Assembly: GCA_001897525.1 (NCBI GenBank)
Contig: MKTB01000007.1
Coordinates: 62,001 to 126,000, forward strand
Direction: 5' to 3'
From: Bacteroidetes bacterium 43-16
GTDB lineage: Bacteria; Bacteroidota; Bacteroidia; Chitinophagales; Chitinophagaceae
DNA: 64,000 nt
Part shown: piece after piece, positions 7,961-17,018 of the stretch
Position numbering within the stretch: position 1 is the stretch's first letter
Layout of the letters: each line of letters starts with the position of its first letter
The notes under the pieces: generated by a model
What the model was told of the DNA's origin: nothing
The model's input: only the letters and a program-made list of their open reading frames with translations
Databases searched by the model: none
Made by a program: the position numbers and the translations under genes

Positions 7961-9223
7961 ATGTACAGTAGAGACCGATTGATAAAAGCTATAGACAATA
8001 GTGCCTGTCTCACCCGCAGACAGATTGATGACTATTTGCAACATAAATTGTTTCCCGAAGAGCTTTACGTAGTAGAAATGCATTTAAATGAATGCCCTTT
8101 CTGCAACGATGCGGTGGAGGGCTATACCAAATCCGGGAATGCCAACCAGCTATTGAGCACAGTGGAAACTTTTTCTTTTACAGAAGTTCCGCCACAGGAA
8201 ACCGTTCCGGTACAAAAGCAAGCCCCGGCTAAAGCTCCCGAGCACAAAGTTCCGGAAAAGAAAGCAGCGCCTGTAGCCCCGGAAAAAGTAAAAGAAACCA
8301 TTAAAGCCCCTCAGCCGGAGCCCACTAAAAAAGTGGTTTTCGAAAAAGAGAAAAAATCCAGGAAACTGATCCCTATAGGCATTGCAGCAGTATTAGCTTT
8401 GGGCATCTGGGGCATCACAAAAATAGGCAGCGACAAAGACCCTAACCAAATACTGGCCGAAAACGGCAACCTTGCAGCCAATGAAAGCACGGAAGACGGT
8501 ATGTTCAATGAATCATCCATCAACCGGAAAGAAGATTCTGCCATGAATGCCAAATTCGGCTTCCAGAACCAGCAACCGATCAGCTCTGGACACTACAGCG
8601 CAAGACAGGCCTCCCCGACAGGTGACGGACAAGCAGCTGATTCCGTATCCCTCGCTATGGCAGATGCCACAGAGCAGGCCAGCCCGGCAATCGCCAAAGC
8701 AGAAGAACGCCCCGGCAGATTTGTAGGACCTGTGCTGCCCAAAGAAGAAGAGCAAAGAAGAACAGCTAGTGCCCCGGCCAATGCAGACAAATCGAAACTG
8801 GCGACTGCAACAACTTCTGCGGCTAAAGCAAAAACAGCAGAACAGGCACGAGCAGACAACAAAACAGTAGCCGCCAACAGCAAGGATGCCGCCAAAAATA
8901 AAACGGCAGCTACAGCAGCATCTGCCCCGGCTCCGGCCAATGCCCGTACTGCCGCAATGGCAAAAGAGACGGCTAAATCTTCAGAAAACAAAGCTGCCAC
9001 CGCTCCTAACCAGGCCCTGGCACAGGCAGATAAAGATTATAAAAAAGGCCTGGAGCTGTATAATAAAAAACAATACTCCGCTTCGATCATGTATTTCCAG
9101 TCTGCAGCTAAAGTGAAAGACTACCCCAACAGGAGCAAAGCCGAAAGCTATATAAAACTGGCTAAAAGCGAAGTAGTGAATGCGGAGCGCAAGAAAAACA
9201 GCGAAAAGAATAATGACAAATAA
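7961..9223 (+). CDS. membrane anti-sigma factor-like protein with zinc-finger motif and TPR-like end
   Basis: 420 residues. Residues 41-48 carry the HxxxCxxC zinc motif (HLNECPFC) of zf-HC2 anti-sigma domains. One membrane helix lies at about 136-155 (LIPIGIAAVLALGIWGITKIG). A long Ala/Lys/Pro-rich, low-complexity extracytoplasmic region follows, and residues of about 350-410 form a TPR-like pair of helices (DYKKGLELYNKKQYSASIMYFQSAAK). The role is to hold the sigma factor encoded 5 bases upstream and release it on an envelope signal. The Ala-rich stretch makes the reverse strand look open, but no gene is there. Confidence 0.85.
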   Translation: MYSRDRLIKAIDNSACLTRRQIDDYLQHKLFPEELYVVEMHLNECPFCNDAVEGYTKSGNANQLLSTVETFSFTEVPPQETVPVQKQAPAKAPEHKVPEKKAAPVAPEKVKETIKAPQPEPTKKVVFEKEKKSRKLIPIGIAAVLALGIWGITKIGSDKDPNQILAENGNLAANESTEDGMFNESSINRKEDSAMNAKFGFQNQQPISSGHYSARQASPTGDGQAADSVSLAMADATEQASPAIAKAEERPGRFVGPVLPKEEEQRRTASAPANADKSKLATATTSAAKAKTAEQARADNKTVAANSKDAAKNKTAATAASAPAPANARTAAMAKETAKSSENKAATAPNQALAQADKDYKKGLELYNKKQYSASIMYFQSAAKVKDYPNRSKAESYIKLAKSEVVNAERKKNSEKNNDK

Positions 9224-9264
9224 CAGGACCCTCCTTACCCTTCATTGAAGGAATACATTAACGT

Positions 9265-10521
9265 ATGCTTGAATCCTACATAACTAACATTGATCGTTAT
9301 ATACGTGAAAATTTCCCTGCAGAAATCAGGGAAATTTCTGTTTTGGCCTACAAGACCATCAGCTTAATTATCCTCTTTGTCACCCTGGCCTATCTCCTCA
9401 AAAAAATATTTCTTCCCGTCATCAGGTGGGCGGTCAACAAGCTGGACCGGCCCCTCTACAAGGCGCTATATGAGCGCAAGGTATTCCGGGCATTCCTGAA
9501 TTTTGTACCGCTTATCTTCTGCTACTTCCTCATCGAAGAAGTCTTTTACCGGAGCAAAAGATACCTGCCCTATGTAGACATGGTCTTCAACTGGCTCATC
9601 GTTACCATCATCGGGCAGATCCTCTACCGCACCACCAAAGCCGTAGAAGACCATACCACCTACCAGACCGCCGATTACAATACCACCAGCTTCAAAGCCG
9701 TGGGCCAGTCCATCAGGATTGCCGGCTCGCTGATCTATGTTATCATCTCCCTGTCCATTTTCCTGAGGGTATCTCCGGGCAGTATCCTCGCCGGGCTGGG
9801 TGCCATGACGGCATTAGTATTGCTCATGTTCCGGGACAGTATCCTGGGCTTTATTTCCGGCATCCATGTAGCCACCTCCAAGCTCTTCAAGGTCGGCGAC
9901 TGGATCAATCTTACCAAGTACAAACTGGAAGGCACCGTCATAGAAATTAACCTGCTGACCACCAAAATAAAAAATTTCGACAACACCATTTCCTCTGTAC
10001 CCACCTATGATCTCATCTCCAGCGAAGTGCGCAACGCGCAGGTCCTGATCGACCGGAACTCAAGGAGGATCAAAAGATCGGTGTATTTCAACATCAAATC
10101 CTTCCGCTTCATCGACTACAGCCTCTTCCAGCGCTTACAAAAAATAGATTTATTAAAAGAATACTTCCTCACCGTAAAAAATGAGATCCGTAGATTGGAA
10201 AATATGCAACAGGGCGAGGCAGAAGAAGACCTGATCAACGGCAAGCAATTGACCAATATAGGCACCTTCAGGATGTATGTGCTGGAATACCTGAAACACC
10301 ATGAGAAAATAGACGAAACGCAGACCATAATGGTGCGCCAGCTGGAGATCACCCCGCAAGGTATGCCCCTGGAGATCTATTGCTTTACCAAACTGGGCAT
10401 CTGGGGCGATTTTGAGAACCTGCAATCAGACATCTTTGACCATATCCTGGTAGCGGCCAAGGAATTTAACCTCGACATCACCCAGTCAGTGATTGCACCT
10501 TCCAATCCTAATAACCACTAA
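9265..10521 (+). CDS. MscS-family mechanosensitive ion channel
   Basis: 418 residues. Membrane segments lie near 31-50, 77-92, 103-122 and 149-168. The pore-lining helix at about 171-200 (PGSILAGLGAMTALVLLMF then ILGFISGIHVAT) has the small-residue-rich pattern of MscS TM3. The beta domain follows (KVGDWINL, LEGTVIEINLLTTKIKNFDN, SVPTYDLIS). The extra N-terminal helices and long C-terminal domain are closer to the YbdG/miniconductance group than to small MscS. The function is release of solutes on hypo-osmotic shock. Its stop codon overlaps that of the convergent rarA gene by three bases. Confidence 0.9.
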   Translation: MLESYITNIDRYIRENFPAEIREISVLAYKTISLIILFVTLAYLLKKIFLPVIRWAVNKLDRPLYKALYERKVFRAFLNFVPLIFCYFLIEEVFYRSKRYLPYVDMVFNWLIVTIIGQILYRTTKAVEDHTTYQTADYNTTSFKAVGQSIRIAGSLIYVIISLSIFLRVSPGSILAGLGAMTALVLLMFRDSILGFISGIHVATSKLFKVGDWINLTKYKLEGTVIEINLLTTKIKNFDNTISSVPTYDLISSEVRNAQVLIDRNSRRIKRSVYFNIKSFRFIDYSLFQRLQKIDLLKEYFLTVKNEIRRLENMQQGEAEEDLINGKQLTNIGTFRMYVLEYLKHHEKIDETQTIMVRQLEITPQGMPLEIYCFTKLGIWGDFENLQSDIFDHILVAAKEFNLDITQSVIAPSNPNNH

Positions 10522-11780
10522 TAGCCATACTTATCTTTCCATCTTTGCTTTAAGAAAGCCCTTATTTTATCTTCCGAAGGATTATCCCCGGGATCATAAA
10601 AGGCCGTACCGGAAAGCATATCCGGTAAAAATTCCTGTTCCACAAAGTTGTTTTCGTAGTCATGGGCATATTTATAATTATTCCCATAACCCAGTTCCTT
10701 CATCAATTTGGTAGGCGCATTCCTGATATGGAGCGGTACCGGCAGGTCGCCCGTTTGCCGCACGGCCGACTGCGCCTTATGGATAGCCAGGTAAGAAGCA
10801 TTACTTTTCAGGGAACTCGCCAGGTAAGTCACCGTTTGTGACAATATGATCCGGCATTCCGGGTAACCTATATTCTCCACCGCCTGGAAGCAGGCATTGG
10901 CCAGCAACAAAGCATTGGGATTGGCATTGCCGATGTCCTCACTGGAAAATATGATCATGCGCCGGGCAATAAATTTAGGGTCTTCTCCACCCTCTATCAT
11001 GCGCGCCAGGTAGTAAACCGCGGCATTGGGATCGCTGCCGCGCATCGATTTGATAAAAGCAGAAATAATATCATAATGCTGCTCACCCGACTTATCATAC
11101 AAAGCCATTTTCTGCTGCACCACGTGCTGCACATAGGCATTATTAATATGATGCTCCCCTTCCGGAAGCGTCTCTGCCAGCAATTCCAGTAAATTCAGCA
11201 ATTTGCGGCCATCACCGCCACTGCGCATCAGCAAAAGCTCCCATTCATCAATGACCAGTTGCTTTGACCGGATGTATTCATCTTCGTTCATCGCCCTCAG
11301 CGCCATATTCTTCAGGTCATCTGCAGCAAAAGGATGCAGCGTGTACACCTGTGAGCGGCTCAGCAAGGCGCTGATCACTTCAAAAGAAGGGTTTTCTGTA
11401 GTAGCGCCGATGAGTACGATATAGCCCTTCTCCACTGCCGCCAGCAGGCTGTCCTGCTGCGATTTATTAAACCGGTGGATCTCATCAATAAACAATACGG
11501 CCTTGCCCGACTTCCGCGACAGCTCAATCACCTGCCGCACCTCTTTCACCCCCGACTCTACCGCACTTAAACTAAAAAAAGGCAATCCCGACTCTGAAGC
11601 GATGATCTGGGCCAGCGTAGTCTTGCCGATACCGGGAGGCCCCCAGAATATCATAGAGTGCAGCCTGCCGCTTTCCACCATCTGCCTCAGTATCCCATTA
11701 GGCCCCACCAGGTGCTCCTGCCCTACCACATCATTCAATGTTTCCGGGCGCATTCTTTCCGCAAGAGGTTTCTGGTTCAT
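10518..11780 (-). CDS. rarA: replication-associated recombination protein A (RarA/MgsA AAA+ ATPase)
   Basis: 420 residues. Walker A is GPPGIGKTT, Walker B is AVLFIDEIHRFNKSQQD, sensor 1 is IGATTENPSF, and the C-terminal half holds the tetramerisation domain with MRGSDPNAAVYYLARMIEGGEDP and RMIIFSSEDIGNANP, all typical of RarA. It acts at stalled replication forks and is related to clamp loaders. The N-terminus (QKPLAERMRPETLNDVVGQEHL) confirms the start. The gene is convergent with the MscS gene, and the two stop codons overlap. Confidence 0.96.
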   Translation of the reverse strand: MNQKPLAERMRPETLNDVVGQEHLVGPNGILRQMVESGRLHSMIFWGPPGIGKTTLAQIIASESGLPFFSLSAVESGVKEVRQVIELSRKSGKAVLFIDEIHRFNKSQQDSLLAAVEKGYIVLIGATTENPSFEVISALLSRSQVYTLHPFAADDLKNMALRAMNEDEYIRSKQLVIDEWELLLMRSGGDGRKLLNLLELLAETLPEGEHHINNAYVQHVVQQKMALYDKSGEQHYDIISAFIKSMRGSDPNAAVYYLARMIEGGEDPKFIARRMIIFSSEDIGNANPNALLLANACFQAVENIGYPECRIILSQTVTYLASSLKSNASYLAIHKAQSAVRQTGDLPVPLHIRNAPTKLMKELGYGNNYKYAHDYENNFVEQEFLPDMLSGTAFYDPGDNPSEDKIRAFLKQRWKDKYGY

Positions 11781-11830
11781 TCTGATATCAAGATTAAAAT
11801 TTACTTAACTTAGCGCAAATTTAAGTGTTT

Positions 11831-12382
11831 ATGCGCGGTTTTTATTTGATTTTCACATTAGTGCTCCTTTGCCATACAGAGGTTTTCAGCCAGGCAAAGG
11901 ACCTGAGTAAAGAATATAATTACAAAATGCCCGGGGCCAACATACCTCCCTTTGAAGTAAAGACCTTAAAGGGTGCCCTGGTGAGCAATAAAGATGTGGC
12001 AGCTTATGACAAAGTAATGCTGATCCTCTTCAATCCCAGTTGCGGGCACTGCCAGGACCTGGCGAAGGATATTGTAAAAGAATATAAAGGACTGGAAAAT
12101 GTAGCGATCATCTATATCGGTGGTAAAGGTGTAGACGAGCATATTCCAAGGTTTATTGAAGAGACCGGCCTGGATAAAATACTGGATCAGAAAAATGTGT
12201 ATATCGGTACTGATAACACCAAAAAGTCCGATACGCAATACGAGATCTCCGAATTCCTGTACAACCTGTTTGAGTTCCGGCTACCACAGGTCAACATTTA
12301 TGACCAAAAAAGGACCATGATCTACAAAAGCCTGGGTACAGCAGACATAAACGCTATACTCGAAAAAGTAAATACAAAGTAA
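11831..12382 (+). CDS. secreted thioredoxin-like protein
   Basis: 183 residues from the ATG at 11831 (a GTG two codons upstream is less likely). A signal peptide ends at EVFS with Gln as the next residue. The mature part has a thioredoxin-like fold with LILFNPSCGHCQDLAKD, where CGHC is the redox motif, and a cis-proline region RLPQVNIYD. It is probably a periplasmic thiol-disulfide or redox-sensing protein. The gene stands alone between the divergent rarA gene and a bidirectional terminator. The partner is unknown. Confidence 0.8.
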   Translation: MRGFYLIFTLVLLCHTEVFSQAKDLSKEYNYKMPGANIPPFEVKTLKGALVSNKDVAAYDKVMLILFNPSCGHCQDLAKDIVKEYKGLENVAIIYIGGKGVDEHIPRFIEETGLDKILDQKNVYIGTDNTKKSDTQYEISEFLYNLFEFRLPQVNIYDQKRTMIYKSLGTADINAILEKVNTK

Positions 12383-12416
12383 ACACCCTGATTGTAGGAT
12401 AGTATCCATGCAATAT

Positions 12417-12456
12417 ATAATAATAAAGGTCGTCCACGGACGACCTTTATTATTAT
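12417..12456. terminator. bidirectional intrinsic terminator
   Basis: An 18-base stem (12417-12434 with 12439-12456) has GGTCGTC/GACGACC at the top and A/T-rich arms. It serves the thioredoxin-like gene (plus) and the SPFH/ribbon-helix-helix unit (minus). Confidence 0.85.
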
Positions 12457-12462
12457 ATCATT

Positions 12463-12648
12463 TTAATCATTCTTTTTAACACCCGGTTTCTGTTCCGGTT
12501 TGGGCAACCTGCCTTTCTCTTTCAGCGCATTATTCAATAAATATTCTATCTGTCCATTCACGCTTCTAAAGTCATCGGCAGCCCACTTTTCCAGCGCTTT
12601 ATACATTTCTGCATTCAGCCTCAACACGAAATTTTTCTTATCTGCCAT
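12463..12648 (-). CDS. Arc-like ribbon-helix-helix small protein
   Basis: 61 residues from the ATG at 12648 (an ATG three codons upstream is possible). The pattern NFVLRLNAEMYKALEKWAADDFRSVNGQIEYLLNNAL is a ribbon-helix-helix fold: a short strand, then two helices with the usual SVNGQIEYLL second helix. It ends in a Lys/Pro-rich tail. It follows the SPFH gene after 13 bases and shares its terminator, a pairing common in bacteria. It is likely a DNA-binding regulator, possibly of its own operon, whose promoter carries a palindrome at 13566-13586. Confidence 0.75.
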   Translation of the reverse strand: MADKKNFVLRLNAEMYKALEKWAADDFRSVNGQIEYLLNNALKEKGRLPKPEQKPGVKKND

Positions 12649-12661
12649 AATTTTCAATGCT

Positions 12662-13540
12662 TTATTGGTACAAAGTACCTGTATTCAAAACAGGCGCAGC
12701 AGCCTTCTCTCCACATAGCACCACCATCAGGTTGCTCACCATAGCCGCTTTCTTTTCATTGTCCAGCACTACGATGTCTTTTTCTGACAACTTGTGCAAA
12801 GCCATTTCTACCATGCCTACCGCACCTTCCACGATCTTGGCCCGGGCAGCAACGATCGCTGTAGCCTGCTGACGTTGCAGCATAGCGCCCGCTATCTCTG
12901 AAGCATAAGCCAGGTGACTGATCCTTGCTTCCCTGATCACCACACCTGCCGGTGCCAGTCTTTCTGCCAACTCTTTTTCCAATATTTGGTTCACAGACTC
13001 TCCACCTTCTCTCAATGTGAGCATAGCGCCTTCATCTTCCAGGTTATCATAAGGGAAGCTACCTGCCAGGTGGCGCACGGCCGCTTCACTTTGCGTTTTT
13101 ACATAAGACACATAATTACTCACCTCGTAAGCTGCTTTATAAGTATCCCCTACCTGCCACACGATCACCGCACCTATCTCTATAGGATTACCCATCTTAT
13201 CGTTCACCTTTAACGTCTGTCCCTGCAGGTTATCTGCACGGAGGCTCACTCTTAAAGAAGTGTACAGGGGATTAACAAAGAACAAGCCATTATCCTTAAC
13301 CGTACCCACGTATTTCCCGAAGAAATTGAGGACACGGGAGTGATTGGGATTAATGATCATCAAACCTTTAAGCAGGAAAATAAAAGCCAGCACCAAAATG
13401 ATACCTAAAGTAATATACAAGGGATTATTCGTACCATCGGCAGATTCAACATTTGTAAAGCAAATTACCGACAAAACGGCACAGGCTAAGGCGATGACAA
13501 GCGCCAGGTAGCCGGACATGGGTTTAATGATCTTTTCCAT
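12662..13540 (-). CDS. SPFH/Band 7 domain membrane protein
   Basis: 292 residues. Two hydrophobic segments lie at about 11-28 and 41-62, followed by the SPFH domain (NPNHSRVLNFFGKYVGTVKDNGLFFVNP) and a helical Ala/Glu-rich region (AEIAGAMLQRQQATAIVAARAKIVEGAVGMVEMAL) that normally mediates oligomerisation. These proteins form large membrane-associated cages or scaffolds linked to lipid microdomains and proteolysis. It is the first gene of a two-gene unit with a ribbon-helix-helix protein and is divergent from topA. Confidence 0.88.
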   Translation of the reverse strand: MEKIIKPMSGYLALVIALACAVLSVICFTNVESADGTNNPLYITLGIILVLAFIFLLKGLMIINPNHSRVLNFFGKYVGTVKDNGLFFVNPLYTSLRVSLRADNLQGQTLKVNDKMGNPIEIGAVIVWQVGDTYKAAYEVSNYVSYVKTQSEAAVRHLAGSFPYDNLEDEGAMLTLREGGESVNQILEKELAERLAPAGVVIREARISHLAYASEIAGAMLQRQQATAIVAARAKIVEGAVGMVEMALHKLSEKDIVVLDNEKKAAMVSNLMVVLCGEKAAAPVLNTGTLYQ

Positions 13541-13565
13541 ACACTAAAATTTATCTGTTATTGTT

Positions 13566-13586
13566 ATGATATCAAAATTATATCAT
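13566..13586. promoter_or_regulatory. palindrome in the SPFH operon promoter
   Basis: ATGATAT and ATATCAT arms are separated by 7 bases, 26 bases upstream of the SPFH start codon. This is a candidate operator for the ribbon-helix-helix protein of the same operon (inference). Confidence 0.4.
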
Positions 13587-13646
13587 TTTGACTACAAAAC
13601 CAAATACTATTTATGAAAAACAATTGATAAGTATTTTTCAAGTTTT

Positions 13647-13676
13647 TTTGCTTTTTCAATTTAAAATATACCTTTG
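13647..13676 (+). promoter_or_regulatory. Bacteroidota-type promoter of topA
   Basis: TTTG at 13647-13650, an 18-base spacer, then TACCTTTG at 13669-13676. The topA ATG follows 20 bases later. Confidence 0.75.
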
Positions 13677-13696
13677 CCAACTACATAAGTGTATCT

Positions 13697-16318
13697 ATGG
13701 CGAAAAATTTGTTGATTGTAGAGTCGCCTGCAAAGGCTAAAACAATAGAAAAAATACTGGGAAAAGACTTCGAGGTGAAGTCGAGTTTCGGTCATATCCG
13801 CGACCTGGAAAAAGAGGGCATGGGTATTGATATCGACAATGGCTTTATTCCTAAATATATAGTATCGGAAGATAAGATCAGGGTGGTGAAAGAACTGAAA
13901 TCCTTAGCCAAAAAAGCACAGGAAGTATGGCTGGCAACGGATGAGGACCGCGAAGGAGAAGCCATTTCCTGGCACCTTTGCGAAGAACTGGGCTTAAATC
14001 CTGCTACTACAAAACGTATTGTATTCCACGAGATCACTAAACCGGCCATACAGAAAGCCGTACAAAGCCCCAGGACCGTAAATATGGACCTGGTGAACGC
14101 CCAGCAGGCACGCCGTGTACTGGACCGTATCGTAGGTTTTGAGATCTCCCCGGTATTGTGGCGCAAGCTGAGCGGCAAAAGCCTGTCGGCAGGCCGTGTA
14201 CAGTCTGTAGCCGTTAAACTGATCGTTGAGCGCGAGAGAGAGATCAATAAATTTAATACAGAAAGCAGCTACAAAGTAGAAGCTCTTTTTGAAGCGAAAG
14301 ACATCAACAGCCGTACGGTTACCTTTAAAGCTGAAGGCAAAAGGATCAAACAACTGGCTGATGCCAATACCTTCCTGGAAAAATGTATCGGGGCCAGCTA
14401 TGCCGTTGATAATGTAGAAGTAAAGCCGGGAAAGAAAACTCCTTCTGCCCCTTTTACCACCTCTACCCTGCAACAGGAGGCCAGCCGTAAACTGGGCTAT
14501 TCGGTGAGCCGCACCATGCGTGTGGCGCAGACCTTATACGAAAACGGGTACATTACCTATATGCGTACCGATAGTGTTAACCTCAGCGAAACCGCGCTGC
14601 ATAATGCAGAAGATGCGATCAAGCAGCAATGGGGTGCCCAGTACCATAAAAGAAGACAATACCAGACCAAAAACCAATCAGCACAGGAAGCCCACGAAGC
14701 CATCCGCCCGACCAATATGATGGTCAGCCAGATAGACTTCCCGGACGGTCAACGCTTGTATGACCTGATCTGGAAACGTACGATTGCCAGCCAGATGGCC
14801 GATGCTGCTACAGAAAAGACCATAGCCACTATTAATATTTCTACGCAGCCGGACAGTCAATTGACGGCAAGCGGAGAGGTCATTAAGTTTGACGGCTTCT
14901 TAAAAGTGTACCTGGAAGGAAAAGATGATGATGAAGAGGACGACCAGGAAGGCTTATTGCCTCCTTTGCAAAGAGGACAGGCATTACCCCTGGTACAGAT
15001 GCAGGCCATAGAGCGCTTCACACGCCCTGCACCAAGATATACAGAGGCGAGCCTGGTAAAGAAATTAGAAGAATTAGGCATTGGCCGCCCGTCGACCTAT
15101 GCGCCTACGATAAGTACGATACAGCAAAGAAACTACGTGGAAAAGGCCAATAAAGACGGCCTGGTGCGCAACTACCAGGTGCTGACTTTAAAAAATGACC
15201 AGATTGCCCAAAAGCAGGATTCCGAAATTACCGGTGCAGAGAAGAACAAGATGTTCCCTACAGACCTGGGTATGGTAGTGACCGACTTCTTATCGGAGCA
15301 CTTCCCGGATATCATGAATTACAGCTTTACGGCCAACATCGAAACAGAGTTTGACGAAATAGCTGCCGGGAAAAAGAAATGGAACCAGATGATCGGTAGT
15401 TTCTATACCCCATTCCACTCCAAAGTGAATGATACCCTGGAGAATGCAGAACGTGCCGTAGGCGAAAGGATCATTGGCGTAGACCCGGAAAGCGGTAAAA
15501 ATATAATTGCCCGTTTAGGCCGCTTTGGACCTATGGTACAGATCGGTAGCTCTGACGACGAAAATGAGAAACCAAGATTTGCCTCCCTCAAGCGCGACCA
15601 GAGCATTGAAACGATTAACCTGGAGCAGGCCCTGGACCTCTTCAAGTTACCCTTCAATCTTGAAGATTATGAAGGTAAAGAGGTAATGGTAGGTATAGGC
15701 CGTTTTGGCCCCTATGTGAAATGGGGCGAAGCCTTCATCTCCGTACCTAAAAATATTGATCCGCTCACGATTGATTTAGATAAAGCGATTGAGATCATTA
15801 AAGAAAAACAGGCTGCAGATGCACCCGTAGGTACTTATAAAGGCATTCCTGTCACGAAAGGAACCGGCCGCTTCGGTCCTTTTATCAAATACAATGACCT
15901 GTACATCAATGTGCCTAAAGCCTATAACTTTGAGCAGTTGAGCCAGGGCGATATTGAAGAACTGGTGAGCAAGAAACTGGAAAAAGAAGCGAACCGCTAT
16001 ATACAACAATGGCCGGAAGAAAAGATCGCGATTGAAAACGGCCGCTGGGGACCTTTCATCCGCTTTGGTAAAGATATGCTGAAACTGGGAAGGAAAGCAG
16101 ATGGCAGTAAGTATGAAGCAGCCGACCTTTCCGATGTATCCCTGGAAGAGGTGAAGAAGATGATCATCAGCATCAATCCTCAGGCTTTCGAAAAGAAAAC
16201 GAAAAAAGCGGCCACTAAGAAGACCGCCACTAAAAAAACGGCCACCAAGAAGACGGCTACTAAAAAAGCGGCAGCCCCGAAGAAAACAGCAGTCAAGAAA
16301 TCTGCACCCAAAAAGTAA
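13697..16318 (+). CDS. topA: DNA topoisomerase I with basic C-terminal tail
   Basis: 873 residues. The N-terminal Toprim domain begins NLLIVESPAKAKTIEKIL and includes ATDEDREGEAISWHL. The catalytic tyrosine is about residue 288 in ITYMRTDS. Instead of the zinc ribbons of the E. coli enzyme, the C-terminus has several GRFGPFIKYND-type repeats. The last 45 residues are a Lys/Ala/Thr tail built on KKTAT repeats, resembling histone H1 tails and probably binding DNA nonspecifically. It relaxes negative supercoils. The promoter and terminator are both clear, so it is its own transcription unit. Confidence 0.98.
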   Translation: MAKNLLIVESPAKAKTIEKILGKDFEVKSSFGHIRDLEKEGMGIDIDNGFIPKYIVSEDKIRVVKELKSLAKKAQEVWLATDEDREGEAISWHLCEELGLNPATTKRIVFHEITKPAIQKAVQSPRTVNMDLVNAQQARRVLDRIVGFEISPVLWRKLSGKSLSAGRVQSVAVKLIVEREREINKFNTESSYKVEALFEAKDINSRTVTFKAEGKRIKQLADANTFLEKCIGASYAVDNVEVKPGKKTPSAPFTTSTLQQEASRKLGYSVSRTMRVAQTLYENGYITYMRTDSVNLSETALHNAEDAIKQQWGAQYHKRRQYQTKNQSAQEAHEAIRPTNMMVSQIDFPDGQRLYDLIWKRTIASQMADAATEKTIATINISTQPDSQLTASGEVIKFDGFLKVYLEGKDDDEEDDQEGLLPPLQRGQALPLVQMQAIERFTRPAPRYTEASLVKKLEELGIGRPSTYAPTISTIQQRNYVEKANKDGLVRNYQVLTLKNDQIAQKQDSEITGAEKNKMFPTDLGMVVTDFLSEHFPDIMNYSFTANIETEFDEIAAGKKKWNQMIGSFYTPFHSKVNDTLENAERAVGERIIGVDPESGKNIIARLGRFGPMVQIGSSDDENEKPRFASLKRDQSIETINLEQALDLFKLPFNLEDYEGKEVMVGIGRFGPYVKWGEAFISVPKNIDPLTIDLDKAIEIIKEKQAADAPVGTYKGIPVTKGTGRFGPFIKYNDLYINVPKAYNFEQLSQGDIEELVSKKLEKEANRYIQQWPEEKIAIENGRWGPFIRFGKDMLKLGRKADGSKYEAADLSDVSLEEVKKMIISINPQAFEKKTKKAATKKTATKKTATKKTATKKAAAPKKTAVKKSAPKK

Positions 16319-16348
16319 GGAATTCTGCTAAAAATATATCAAAACACA

Positions 16349-16391
16349 AAAGATACGATTGCCTGGTAAAGCTGCAATCGTATCTTTGTTT
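16349..16391 (+). terminator. topA terminator, whose 3' arm is also a promoter -7 box
   Basis: A perfect 14-base stem (16349-16362 with 16374-16387) is followed by TTTGTTT. The 3' arm ends in TATCTTTG (16381-16388), a perfect TAnnTTTG element, with TTG at 16359-16361 in the 5' arm 19 bases upstream. The same DNA may therefore end topA and start the next unit. Confidence 0.8.
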
Positions 16392-16417
16392 ATAGCAACC
16401 CTAACAAGTTCCCGGCA

Positions 16418-17011
16418 GTGACCATACATCCCTTTAAAATACCGCTACTGATCCTCTTTACTTTTGTATTGAGCTCATTTCAGACCCCTCCTAAAGCGAT
16501 TGTGAACAAGACAGAAGCACAGGAGGCCTTTCAATACCTCAACGAGATAAGGACCAACCCCGAAAAATTCCAGGACAAATTCACCTTCCTCTCCAGGCAG
16601 CCTGTCACCAGGACAAAGCTGGTATGGAATGAAACCCTGGCCAAAGTCGCAGAGACTAAAGCTCTGGATATGGCTAACCGGAATTATTTTGCCCATGTGG
16701 ACCCTGATGGCTATGGCATCAACCATTTTATCCATAAAGCGGGCTACAAGCTGAATAAAGACTGGCTGGGCAATAAAAGTGACAACAACTTCGAATCACT
16801 GGCCTATGGTTTACAAAACGGCAAAGCAGCCATTACCTGCCTCATCATTGACCACGGAGAACCCACACTGGGCCACCGGAAACACCTGCTGGGCATCGGG
16901 GAATGGAATGATTCCCTGGTGGACATCGGCATAGGATTTGTCACCATTGACCGGAATGAAGGATATTTAAACACGTACATTTGTGTCATTATAGCAAAAC
17001 ACGACTGGTAA
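16418..17011 (+). CDS. CAP-superfamily (SCP/PR1) secreted protein
   Basis: 197 residues from a GTG start at 16418. No ATG occurs before the conserved core, so GTG is preferred. An N-terminal hydrophobic segment (IPLLILFTFVLSSF) is a signal peptide. The CAP core is visible: EAFQYLNEIRTNP, LVWNETLAKVAETKALDMANRNYFAHVDPDG and GHRKHLLGIGEW. CAP proteins in bacteria are secreted and of mostly unknown function, with some binding lipids or acting on the cell wall. An ABC ATPase gene follows after 7 bases, so the two may be co-transcribed. Confidence 0.83.
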   Translation: MTIHPFKIPLLILFTFVLSSFQTPPKAIVNKTEAQEAFQYLNEIRTNPEKFQDKFTFLSRQPVTRTKLVWNETLAKVAETKALDMANRNYFAHVDPDGYGINHFIHKAGYKLNKDWLGNKSDNNFESLAYGLQNGKAAITCLIIDHGEPTLGHRKHLLGIGEWNDSLVDIGIGFVTIDRNEGYLNTYICVIIAKHDW

Positions 17012-17018
17012 GCATATT

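Noticed and set aside
8593-9000. Ala/Val-rich reverse frame opposite the anti-sigma gene
   Set aside because: It arises from the low-complexity Ala/Lys codons of the real gene on the plus strand.
16186-16315. Tandem repeat in topA as a CRISPR or mobile-element repeat
   Set aside because: The repeats are in frame, encode a Lys/Ala/Thr tail and have no spacers.
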